Below, in pieces: positions 1-6,531 of a stretch of 19,115 nt of DNA. Source of the stretch: Ruminococcaceae bacterium UBA3329 (GTDB lineage: Bacteria; Bacillota; Clostridia; Oscillospirales; Acutalibacteraceae); NCBI GenBank assembly GCA_002361875.1, contig DERX01000008.1:1-19115 (forward strand), read 5' to 3'. The stretch's first letter is position 1. Every line of letters begins with the position of its first letter. The notes below the pieces were generated by a model. That model saw only the letters and a list, made by a program, of their open reading frames with translations. It was not told the DNA's origin and did not search any database. Made by a program: the position numbers and the translations under genes.

Positions 1-226
1 CCTCAAAATAAAGCCTATCTTTGTTGCTGTGCTTTTTTCCGTCTATGTATATTTCGCCGTCAAAGCCTGTGCTTCTCCCGTCGATAATGTTAAGAAGTGT
101 TGATTTGCCTGCGCCGTTTCTACCCAAAAGTCCGTAAATTTTTCCTTTCTCGAACTCCAAAGAAACACTGTCAAGCGCTGTTTTTTTGCCGTATTTTTTG
201 GTGATGTTCCTTATTTCAATCCCCAT
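1..226 (-). CDS. ABC transporter ATP-binding protein, N-terminal part (cut by the window edge)
   Basis: This is the first 75 codons of an ABC ATPase; the rest lies beyond the left edge. The Walker A motif GRNGAGKS is visible at about residues 35-42, after the usual N-terminal strand (IEIRNITKKYGKKTALDSVSLEF). The ATG at 226 overlaps the end of the upstream GntR gene by 11 nt, and its ribosome site (AAGGGG) lies inside that gene, so the two are probably translationally coupled. ATPases paired with YtrA/BcrR-like regulators usually power two-component exporters for antibiotics, peptides or lipids; the substrate cannot be told here. Signature motif, Walker B and the membrane partner are outside the window. 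Confidence 0.93.
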   Translation of the reverse strand, partial: MGIEIRNITKKYGKKTALDSVSLEFEKGKIYGLLGRNGAGKSTLLNIIDGRSTGFDGEIYIDGKKHSNKDRLYFE

Positions 227-590
227 TTTTATAACCCCTTTCAATTAAACTGTTTATTTCGTCTTTGCTAAGCCCCAGCTTTTGCGCCTCGGAAACAAGA
301 GGAGAAATGAAATCTTCATAAAAGCGCTCCTGCCGTTTATTTCTGATTTTTTCGGTTGCGCCCGTACTCACAAACATTCCGAGTCCCCGTTTTTTATAAA
401 TCACATTTTCCGAAACCAAAATGTTCATACCCTTCAGCACGGTAGCAGGGTTTATTTGCAATGACACGGAAAGCTCGGTAGTTGAAGGAATCTGCGTTTC
501 TTCAGGGAATGTGCCTGTAAAAATCGCATCCTCAAGCTGTTCTGCAATTTGAATGTACAGCGGTTTTTCTTCCGAAAATCTGAATACCAT
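216..590 (-). CDS. YtrA-subfamily GntR transcriptional regulator
   Basis: A 124-residue protein with an N-terminal winged helix-turn-helix (about residues 9-75; hallmarks PLYIQIAEQLEDAIFTG, IPSTTELSVSLQINPATV and KKRGLGMFV) and a short helical tail of about 45 residues instead of a large effector domain. That is the layout of the YtrA subfamily, which typically represses its own ABC transporter operon. It overlaps the following ABC ATPase gene by 11 nt. The start is an ATG with a GGAGG site 6 nt upstream. A perfect palindrome lies over the -10 of its promoter (621-642), consistent with autoregulation. Family assignment is firm; the effector is unknown. Confidence 0.9.
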   Translation of the reverse strand: MVFRFSEEKPLYIQIAEQLEDAIFTGTFPEETQIPSTTELSVSLQINPATVLKGMNILVSENVIYKKRGLGMFVSTGATEKIRNKRQERFYEDFISPLVSEAQKLGLSKDEINSLIERGYKNGD

Positions 591-620
591 TTCTGCCTCC
601 TTTCAAAAATTCGCATTTAG

Positions 621-642
621 GTTAGTTACTTATATAACTAAC
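621..642. promoter_or_regulatory. Palindromic operator, probably for the YtrA-type regulator
   Basis: GTTAGTTA (621-628), six bases, then TAACTAAC (635-642): a perfect 8-6-8 inverted repeat. It covers the transcription start and touches the -10 box of the promoter, the right place for a repressor. GntR proteins bind such palindromes as dimers; that this regulator binds it is inferred from position. Confidence 0.6.
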
Positions 643-669
643 TATATAACATAAAGCAGAAATTGTCAA
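641..669 (-). promoter_or_regulatory. Sigma-A promoter of the GntR/ABC operon
   Basis: Read on the minus strand, TTGACA (664-669) is followed after exactly 17 nt by TATAGT (641-646). This is a near-consensus vegetative promoter. Transcription should begin near 634, about 45 nt before the regulator's start codon. Confidence 0.75.
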
Positions 670-740
670 TAGGTTTGTGAAAAATGATGGAAATATTGGC
701 GAGGTCAGTAGAAAATTTCAACAGGAAAAGGTATAAAAAT

Positions 741-794
741 GGCTCCCTTGTGTAAAGGGAGCTGGATTTTGCGTAGCAAAAGACTGAAGGATTG
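741..794 (-). repeat. Two-hairpin intergenic repeat, degenerate copy
   Basis: On the minus strand the order is CCTTCAGTC, a variable stem around TTTTGCTACGCAAAA, then CAGCTCCC and GGGAGCC arms of a second hairpin. The same layout (TCAGTC, stem, CAGCTTCCC, GGGAAGCC) recurs at 12464 and 16275. It looks like a small non-coding repeat found in many gut Clostridia; no reading frame is expected. Confidence 0.55.
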
Positions 795-809
795 TAAACA
801 TATTTTAAC

Positions 810-842
810 GGCGGGAGCAAGCCCCCGCCCTACTCTTTTTTT
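810..842. terminator. GC-rich hairpin, possible terminator or repeat
   Basis: GGCGGG (810-815) pairs with CCCGCC (824-829), and a run of seven T follows at 836-842 on the plus strand. It lies directly after the stop codon of the 53-residue gene, but on that gene's strand the T run comes before the stem, so it is at best a weak terminator there. It may belong with the repeat at 741-794. Confidence 0.4.
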
Positions 843-1003
843 CAGTTGCGGTATTTTTGCATACCCATTTTTTCGGTTAGACAGCCGAGGCTTTTGTCAT
901 ACTGTGCTTTAGTAATAGCGCCGTGGGCAAGAAATGTGTCAAGAAGCTCTTTTTGATTTTTATATAATTCTATCTTTTTTTCATCGGAATTGTTTTCCGT
1001 CAT
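842..1003 (-). CDS. Small SHOCT-like protein, 53 residues
   Basis: The reading frame is open further upstream, but the ATG at 1003 has a good AGAAGG site 9 nt before it and is the sensible start. The product is hydrophilic and charged. Its second half (YKNQKELLDTFLAHGAITKA, then QYDKSLGCLTEKMG) resembles the SHOCT pattern, a short helical hairpin that recurs at the ends of many bacterial proteins. Such domains are thought to mediate oligomerisation. It is the last gene of the minus-strand run, 35 nt after the binding-protein gene, and probably co-transcribed. No specific function can be given. Confidence 0.65.
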   Translation of the reverse strand: MTENNSDEKKIELYKNQKELLDTFLAHGAITKAQYDKSLGCLTEKMGMQKYRN

Positions 1004-1038
1004 AAACTCAAGCCTTCTTTGTCTGTAAATAAGAAAAA

Positions 1039-1992
1039 TTATTTTATCCCTATATATCCGCTTTTTTCGACAATTTGCTGTCCTTCCTCGGAAAGCATCC
1101 AATCTATAAGCAAAGGAACATTAGCGTTGCTGTTGTCTTTTCGGTATACGGCATAAATCTCGCCCACAATAGGATAAGTTTTATTGCGTATATTCTCGGC
1201 ATTCGGATAAACGCCGTTAAGGGACAGCATTTTAATATTGCCGTCCTCAACTATTCCCTCCACATAATAACGGAATGAAAAGCCGATTGCTTTTCCAAAA
1301 ACAGTATTTTTTACTTTAATTTTTTCGCCGTTCATAAATGAAAGCATAGCGGTTTGACTGCCGCTTCCCTCATTCCTTTGCAATGCGGCAATAGGTGTAT
1401 TTTCTCCGCCTATTTCCGACCAATTTTTATATTTCCCCGAATATATACCTCTGACCTGCTCCGCAGTGAGATTGTCAACAGGGTTTTCTTTATTTACAAT
1501 AAACACAAATGCCTCACAGCCGATTGGCACAAACTCAAGATCAACGCCTTTTTCTTTAGCGTAAGCGAGCTGTTCTTCCGACGGAGAAGCGCAAAGAACT
1601 ATATCCGCCGTTCCGTCAACGACCGATTTATATGCCCCTCTTGTGTTGGTGTACTGCAACGCACTTTCAGGCGTAAAATTTTTGCCGTCAAAGGAACAAG
1701 AGTTTTCAGGATAAACAGAGTTAACAAATGCAGAGAAAACGGGATATAACGCCGCCGCGCCGTCAATTACAGGCAGATTTTCCATCAGCTTAAATTCGGA
1801 ATCAAGTTTCACTATTTTTGAGTTTTCATCAAAGGGAAGATATTCGTCAAGTTCAACGGATTTTGCCTGTAAACTCTCGCTGTAATCGTTAATGCATCTT
1901 TTGGTAAATACATTATATATCCCCAAATCAAAAATCACAAATGTGAGAACTATCGCCGCTATTATAAATATTTGGTTACGCAGTTTTTTCAT
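1039..1992 (-). CDS. Membrane-anchored PstS-like substrate-binding protein
   Basis: 317 residues. An N-terminal hydrophobic helix (about residues 8-27) is followed by a PBP-like domain of the phosphate-binding type: VIDGAAALYP at about 75-84, TADIVLCASP near 128, NPVDNLT near 170 and RNEGSGSQT at 206-214, which corresponds to the oxyanion-contacting loop of PstS. There is no lipobox cysteine at the end of the hydrophobic stretch, so the protein is probably held by an uncleaved signal anchor. No pst permease genes are nearby; instead it follows a 46-residue single-helix gene by 4 nt. The ligand may be phosphate or another oxyanion, or the domain may be a sensor. The start is the ATG at 1992; longer upstream codons would run through the preceding gene. 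Confidence 0.82.
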   Translation of the reverse strand: MKKLRNQIFIIAAIVLTFVIFDLGIYNVFTKRCINDYSESLQAKSVELDEYLPFDENSKIVKLDSEFKLMENLPVIDGAAALYPVFSAFVNSVYPENSCSFDGKNFTPESALQYTNTRGAYKSVVDGTADIVLCASPSEEQLAYAKEKGVDLEFVPIGCEAFVFIVNKENPVDNLTAEQVRGIYSGKYKNWSEIGGENTPIAALQRNEGSGSQTAMLSFMNGEKIKVKNTVFGKAIGFSFRYYVEGIVEDGNIKMLSLNGVYPNAENIRNKTYPIVGEIYAVYRKDNSNANVPLLIDWMLSEEGQQIVEKSGYIGIK

Positions 1993-1996
1993 ATTA

Positions 1997-2137
1997 TCAC
2001 TTGCTCTCACTTGAAATATAGGCCGTGATTGACGCATTTTTGCGCAAATGCACCGTGTACCCTGCCAAAGCAACGGTACTTACAATACCTATAATAAGAA
2101 TTACGGCTACTATTTTATTAAAAAGCTTATCACTCAT
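1997..2137 (-). CDS. 46-residue single-pass membrane protein
   Basis: A short gene: ATG at 2137 with a GAGGGC ribosome site 7 nt upstream and TGA at 1997-1999, four bases before the next gene's ATG. After a short basic start it has one hydrophobic helix (KIVAVILIIGIVSTVALAGY, about residues 8-27) and a polar, presumably external, tail of 19 residues. The tight spacing to both neighbours and the ribosome site argue for a real gene. I recognise no family. It could be a subunit or anchor acting with the PstS-like protein. Confidence 0.6.
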   Translation of the reverse strand: MSDKLFNKIVAVILIIGIVSTVALAGYTVHLRKNASITAYISSESK

Positions 2138-2146
2138 ACTCAGCCC

Positions 2147-2407
2147 TCACATATTAGCAATATCGAGCGAAAATAAAAAAAACATATATGTGCATATTGC
2201 CGCAAAGAATATTGTAAAAATCAAAGCACCGATTGAACAAGCACGGTATATTTTTCTTTTTTTCCTATCCTCTTCATCCTCTTCGGACATTTCATTCAAG
2301 CGCTTTCTAAATACAATAAAGAATATTAAAGGAATCAGCGTGGGGAGGTAAAAAGGTGAAAAAAATAACAAGAACAAAAAATGTTTTCGAGTAATTCTCC
2401 GAGCCAA
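2147..2407 (-). CDS. Small two-helix membrane protein, start or frame disturbed
   Basis: The open frame (86 codons from a TTG at 2407) encodes one hydrophobic segment (FLFLLFFSPFYLPTLIPLIF), a charged linker (NEMSEEDEEDRKKRK) and a second helix (CSIGALIFTIFFAAICTYMF). The TTG has no ribosome site. A well-placed GAGGTG directly after the araD stop instead serves the ATG at 2424, which lies in another frame (MLEFLTWLGELLENIF) that ends after 29 codons. A -1 shift near the A6 run at 2376-2381 would join both frames into one plausible protein. Either a sequencing or natural indel, or real frameshifting, is possible. No family recognised; it is probably the first gene after araD in the same transcript. 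Confidence 0.55.
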   Translation of the reverse strand: MARRITRKHFLFLLFFSPFYLPTLIPLIFFIVFRKRLNEMSEEDEEDRKKRKIYRACSIGALIFTIFFAAICTYMFFLFSLDIANM

Positions 2408-2436
2408 GTAAGAAATTCAAGCATATTGTGCACCTC

Positions 2437-3132
2437 TTATTTATTCTGCCCGTAATAAGCATTTGCACCGTGCTTGCGAAGGTAATGCTTATCGAGCAGC
2501 TCCTGCTGCATAGGTGGAATGTCAGGATTCATCATTAAATTGTGCCAAGCCATAAATGCGAGTTCTTCAAGCACAACCGCATTGTGAACCGCATTAAAAG
2601 GGTCTGTGCCCCAGCAGAACGGGCCGTGGCTGTGAACGAGCACGGACGGAATGTCATCAGGACTTTTGTCCTTAAATGTTTCTATAATTACATTGCCTGT
2701 TTCTTTTTCGTATTTACCGCCGATTTCTTCGGGAGTCATTTTGCGTGTGCAGGGAATTTCACCGTAAAAATAATCGCCGTGAGTAGTGCCGAGGGCAGGT
2801 ATTCCTTTGCCGCTCTGTGCAAAGACAGTCGCCCAGCGTGAATGGGTGTGAACAATTCCCTTAATATTAGGAAATGCGTTATAAAGAGCGACATGCGTAT
2901 CGGTGTCGGACGACGGATTTAAGTCGCCCTCAACCTTTTTGCCTGTTTTAAGGTCAACAACGACCATATCCCACGGCTTCATTGTGTCATATTCAACGCC
3001 CGACGGTTTAATTACCATTAAGCCCTTTTCACGGTCAACGCCCGAAACATTGCCCCAAGTGAATGTGACAAGGTTATATTTCGGCAAAAGCAAATTCGCC
3101 TCAAAAACCTCTTTTTTTAACTGTTCAAGCAT
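2437..3132 (-). CDS. araD: L-ribulose-5-phosphate 4-epimerase
   Basis: 231 residues, class II aldolase fold, the full family length. It turns L-ribulose 5-phosphate into D-xylulose 5-phosphate, the last step linking L-arabinose to the pentose phosphate pathway. Expected zinc ligands and catalytic residues are in place: His95 and His97 in IVHTHS, His169 in VLVHSHG, Asp76 in SSDTDTH, Asp120 in TTHGDYF and a C-terminal Tyr near 227, matching the E. coli enzyme closely. The ATG lies 3 nt after the araA stop, and its ribosome site (AAAGGGG) is inside the end of araA, so translation is coupled. Cytoplasmic. Confidence 0.96.
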   Translation of the reverse strand: MLEQLKKEVFEANLLLPKYNLVTFTWGNVSGVDREKGLMVIKPSGVEYDTMKPWDMVVVDLKTGKKVEGDLNPSSDTDTHVALYNAFPNIKGIVHTHSRWATVFAQSGKGIPALGTTHGDYFYGEIPCTRKMTPEEIGGKYEKETGNVIIETFKDKSPDDIPSVLVHSHGPFCWGTDPFNAVHNAVVLEELAFMAWHNLMMNPDIPPMQQELLDKHYLRKHGANAYYGQNK

Positions 3133-3135
3133 AAA

Positions 3136-4620
3136 TTATACCCCTTTAAGCTTCCAAGCAACATCGGCAAAGAAAAGCTCTTTTTCAAGGCTTTCCTGCG
3201 TTGTGTTTTTGTCAATATGAACAAACTCAATATCCATCATTTTTGCAAAATCACGCATCTGTTCGGCAGTTACGTCGTGAGTTAATACCGTGTGGTGAGC
3301 GCCGCCTGCTGTTATCCAGCACTCAAGACCTGTTTCAAGTGACGGCTCTGCCTTCCACATAACGCGGGCAACGGGAAGATTCGGCATTTCCATAATCGGC
3401 TTAACGCACTCAATATCCTGACAGATAAGGCGAAGTCTGCCGCCCATATCAATAAGGCTGACAACAATTGCCTTGCCCTCTTTACCCTCGAAAACAAGCC
3501 TTGCGGGGTCTTTCTCGTTCATACCTATGCCGAGGTGGTGGGTTTCAATTCTCGGTTTCCCTGCGGCAAGTGACGGGCAAACCTCCAACATATGCGCGCC
3601 GAGGCTTAATTTATTGCCGTCAACCAAATGGTATGTGTAATCCTCCATAAAGCTTGTGCCGCCTGGTTTACCCTCGCCCATAGCTTTAATAATTGCAGTC
3701 ATAGCGGCAACCTTCCAGTCACCCTCACCGCCGTAGCCGTAGCCGAGAGCCATTAAGTGCTGAGATGCAAGACCGGGGAGTTGCTCCATTCCGTACAAAT
3801 CCTGGAATGTGTTTGAAAATGCCTTGCAGTTTTCCCTGTCAAGCATTTTCTTTATTGCAATTTCTTCCTTTGCCTGATAGCGGATTGCATCAAAATTGTC
3901 GGTTGCAATATCGTAGTTTTCTTTATAAACTTCAACAAGAGCGTCAATTTCAGCCTCTGTTACAGCATCCATTTCCTTAACAAGGTCGCCCACAGCCCAA
4001 GTGTTTACCTGCCAGCCGAGCTTTGTCTGAACCTCAACCTTATCGCCCTCGGTAACGGCAACCTCACGCATATTGTCGCCGAAACGCATAACGGAAAGGT
4101 CACGGCTTGTCGCAACGCCCACAGCCGCACGCATCCAGTCGCCGAGTCTTTCACGCACGCTTTGCTCTTTCCAATAGCCTGCGATAATCTTTCGGGGCAT
4201 ACGAAGTCTTGCGGCGATAAAGCCGTGTTCACGGTCGCCGTGAGCCGCCTGATTAAGATTCATAAAGTCCATATCTATTTCTTCATTGGGTATTTCCTTA
4301 TTGTACTGCGTTGCAAGGTGACAATATGGCTTTTGAAGCGAAGCAAAACCGTTTATCCACATTTTGCTGGGGCTGAAGGTGTGACACCATGTGATTAGCC
4401 CTGCGCATTTTTTGTCAAAATTTGCCTCTCTTACAATATCAGAAATCTCTTTGTTCGTTTTTGCGGTTACCTTATAGACAATTTTACAGGGAAGAGTGCC
4501 GCTGTTATTGAGTTCATCAGCCATTTCCTGCGCTCTTGCCGCAACAGTTTCAAGTACCTCGGGTCCGTAAAGGAACTGAGAGCCTACCACAAACCAAAAT
4601 TCATAATCTTTAAGTGCCAT
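3136..4620 (-). CDS. araA: L-arabinose isomerase
   Basis: 494 residues, full length. It converts L-arabinose to L-ribulose in the cytoplasm using a divalent metal, usually manganese. The four metal/catalytic residues known from E. coli are found with the same spacing: Glu299 in GGEGDW, Glu326 in FMEDY, His343 in GAHMLEV and His442/443 in GGAHHTV. The N-terminal EFWFVVGSQFLYGPE stretch is the typical start. Its AAGGAG ribosome site lies about 9 nt before the ATG, and the gene begins 13 nt after araB stops. It is the second gene of the araBAD transcript. Confidence 0.97.
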   Translation of the reverse strand: MALKDYEFWFVVGSQFLYGPEVLETVAARAQEMADELNNSGTLPCKIVYKVTAKTNKEISDIVREANFDKKCAGLITWCHTFSPSKMWINGFASLQKPYCHLATQYNKEIPNEEIDMDFMNLNQAAHGDREHGFIAARLRMPRKIIAGYWKEQSVRERLGDWMRAAVGVATSRDLSVMRFGDNMREVAVTEGDKVEVQTKLGWQVNTWAVGDLVKEMDAVTEAEIDALVEVYKENYDIATDNFDAIRYQAKEEIAIKKMLDRENCKAFSNTFQDLYGMEQLPGLASQHLMALGYGYGGEGDWKVAAMTAIIKAMGEGKPGGTSFMEDYTYHLVDGNKLSLGAHMLEVCPSLAAGKPRIETHHLGIGMNEKDPARLVFEGKEGKAIVVSLIDMGGRLRLICQDIECVKPIMEMPNLPVARVMWKAEPSLETGLECWITAGGAHHTVLTHDVTAEQMRDFAKMMDIEFVHIDKNTTQESLEKELFFADVAWKLKGV

Positions 4621-4633
4621 AATTTTTTACTCC

Positions 4634-6229
4634 TTATTTTATAGTTTCTGCCGCCTTGCGTTCTGCCTCAAGACCTGCAATATAATTTTCCATAAATTTA
4701 TTAAAGCCTAAAACATCGTTTTCATCGGGTTCTTCTATGCTCTTTTCGGAATTTTTGAATACCTCGTTTTCGAGATATTCAGGAAGAGATTTTCCGTGCT
4801 CGCCGCCTGCAAATTCAGCCAAGACAGCAATGCCCCAAGCGCCGCCCTCTGCCGCTGTTTTCATAACGGCAATAGGCGCTTTCATTGCCGCCGCCATAAG
4901 TTTTTGACCTACTTTAGGCGTTTTGAAAAGTCCGCCGTGACCCGTCAAGCAGTCGATTTTTACATTTTCCTTATCACTTAAAATATCATTGCCGTATTTA
5001 AGAGCCGCCATAGCGCTGAAAAGCTGTGCTCTCATTAAATTCGCAATGTTAAAGTTTGCGTCGGGAGTGCGGACAAGCATTGGTCTGCCCTCTGCTACAT
5101 CTGTCACAGGCTCGCCCGAAAAATAGTTATAGGCAATAACGCCGCCGCAGTCGCTGTCACCTTTTAAGGCAATTTCATAAAGCTTATCGTAAAGATCGGA
5201 TTTTTTAACCTCAATACCGAAAAGGCTGTTGTACTGCGTAAATATTTTTACCCAAGCATCAATTTCAGACGAGCAGTTATTGCAATGCACCATTGCAACG
5301 GGAGCACCTGAGGGAGTAGTTACCATATCTATTTTTGAATAAACGCCGCCCAGCTCTTTTTCAAGAACCACCATTGAAAATACAGAAGTACCTGCGGAAA
5401 TATTACCCGTTCTCGGCAAAACGGCATTTGTTGCGACCATACCCGTGCCTGCGTCGCCTTCAGGCGGACAAACTACTGCACCGCCCTGCAAAGTGCCTGT
5501 TTCGTCAAGCATTTTTGCGCCTTTTTCCGTAAGCCGTGCACTGCCGTCGCCGGCTATTAAGACTTTCGGCAAAATGTCACGAATATTCCACGGCATAGCC
5601 TTAACAGACGTGATTTCGGAGAATTGTTCAAGCATTTCGCTGTTGTAATCCAGTCTTTCGCTGTCTATGGGGAACATACCCGACGCCTCACCAATGCCAA
5701 GCGTTTTTTCACCTGTAAGAGTATAATGAACATAGCCTGCGAGAGTTGTCAGAAACGCAATATCCTTAACATGCTCCTCGCCGTTAAGAATTGCCTGATA
5801 AAGATGCGCAATACTCCACCTTTGCGGAATGTTAAAGCCGAAAAGTTTAGTCAGTTCTTCTGCCGCCTCTGCCTGTTTTGTATTCCGCCAAGTTCTGAAA
5901 GGCGTTAAAAGCTCGCCGTTTTTGTCAAATGGCAAATAGCCATGCATCATAGCGGAAAACCCGAGTGCACGCAAATTTTTTATTCTCACTCCGTACTTTT
6001 CTGTTGCATCGGAGGAAAGATTGGAATAGGCACTCCTAAGCCCTTTCCAAACATCATCAAGAGAATAAGTCCAAATGCCGTTTTCAAGCTTATTTTCCCA
6101 TGTGTAGTCGCCCGATGCCAGCACAGATGTGTCAGGAGCGATTAAAACCGCCTTAATTCTTGTTGAGCCAAGCTCAATTCCCAATGAAGCATGACCGTTT
6201 TCTATTATTTCAGCAATGTTTAAACTCAT
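4634..6229 (-). CDS. araB: FGGY-family kinase, probably L-ribulokinase
   Basis: 531 residues with two actin-like domains. The first opens with LGIELGSTRIKAV (16-28), the sugar-kinase phosphate motif; the second contains GDAGTGM (258-264) with the likely catalytic base Asp259, and a C-terminal adenosine motif around AAEGGAWGIAVLAEF. It is closer in look to the Clostridia kinase often labelled xylulokinase than to E. coli AraB, but first place in an araB-araA-araD operon with no other kinase makes L-ribulose the likely substrate. The frame is open to a GTG at 6238; the ATG at 6229, with GGGTGA 5 nt upstream, is preferred. Its long structured leader is described separately. Confidence 0.9.
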   Translation of the reverse strand: MSLNIAEIIENGHASLGIELGSTRIKAVLIAPDTSVLASGDYTWENKLENGIWTYSLDDVWKGLRSAYSNLSSDATEKYGVRIKNLRALGFSAMMHGYLPFDKNGELLTPFRTWRNTKQAEAAEELTKLFGFNIPQRWSIAHLYQAILNGEEHVKDIAFLTTLAGYVHYTLTGEKTLGIGEASGMFPIDSERLDYNSEMLEQFSEITSVKAMPWNIRDILPKVLIAGDGSARLTEKGAKMLDETGTLQGGAVVCPPEGDAGTGMVATNAVLPRTGNISAGTSVFSMVVLEKELGGVYSKIDMVTTPSGAPVAMVHCNNCSSEIDAWVKIFTQYNSLFGIEVKKSDLYDKLYEIALKGDSDCGGVIAYNYFSGEPVTDVAEGRPMLVRTPDANFNIANLMRAQLFSAMAALKYGNDILSDKENVKIDCLTGHGGLFKTPKVGQKLMAAAMKAPIAVMKTAAEGGAWGIAVLAEFAGGEHGKSLPEYLENEVFKNSEKSIEEPDENDVLGFNKFMENYIAGLEAERKAAETIK

Positions 6230-6250
6230 ATAAATCACCCAATTTTAAAT

Positions 6251-6398
6251 CGGAGCAATGCTCTGCTTTGCTTGCAAAGATCATAGCTTGCGACAGATTG
6301 CAACCGCACAGGGAGCGTTAGCTCCTCGGAGTTTCAGTGGGAGATTATAACTCCCACTGAAATTCCGAACCGGAACCCGCCGCCTAAAGAGGCGGGGG
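6251..6398 (-). repeat. Array of seven adjacent hairpins in the araB leader
   Basis: Seven inverted repeats follow one another with almost no gap: 6253-6263; CTTTGC/GCAAAG at 6266-6279; TTGC/GCAA at 6288-6303; GGAGC/GCTCC at 6312-6325; a long stem with arms 6327-6343 and 6351-6367 (17 pairs, one G-T); TTCCG/CGGAA at 6363-6375, which shares bases 6363-6367 with the long stem; and CCGCCT/AGGCGG at 6380-6395. All lie between the predicted araB start site and its ribosome site, so they would be in the messenger. It may be a structured regulatory leader or a REP-like/IS200-IS605-derived repeat. No open frame of note is present. Confidence 0.7.
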
Positions 6399-6426
6399 AC
6401 ATCTGTGCTTGGTTATATTTTTTATT

Positions 6427-6455
6427 ATCATACATTATTTTTGCGACAAAATCAA
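6427..6455 (-). promoter_or_regulatory. Promoter of the araBAD operon
   Basis: On the minus strand TTGATT (6450-6455) is followed after 17 nt by TATGAT (6427-6432). It lies just past the prmA terminator, so the ara genes have their own start. A 13-bp palindrome, TTTTGCGACAAAA (6439-6451 on the plus strand), sits between the two boxes and is a candidate operator. The predicted leader is about 190 nt. Confidence 0.55.
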
Positions 6456-6459
6456 TAAG

Positions 6460-6492
6460 AAAAGAAAAAACGGGCTGCCGAGTCGGCAACCC
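6460..6492 (-). terminator. Rho-independent terminator after prmA
   Basis: On the minus strand GGGTTGCCGA pairs with TCGGCAGCCC (plus 6472-6492, one mismatch), followed by a T-rich tract (plus A-rich 6460-6470). It starts 40 nt after the prmA stop codon. Confidence 0.8.
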
Positions 6493-6531
6493 TTACAAAT
6501 GTAATTAAATATAAAATGAAATTTTAATATT

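Noticed and set aside
638..820. Open frame of 60 codons over the repeat region
   Set aside because: It runs through the promoter, the hairpin repeat and the GC-rich stem, and has no ribosome site.
741..830. CRISPR-like array
   Set aside because: The repeated hairpins are not equal in length, have no regular spacers and occur only once each here.
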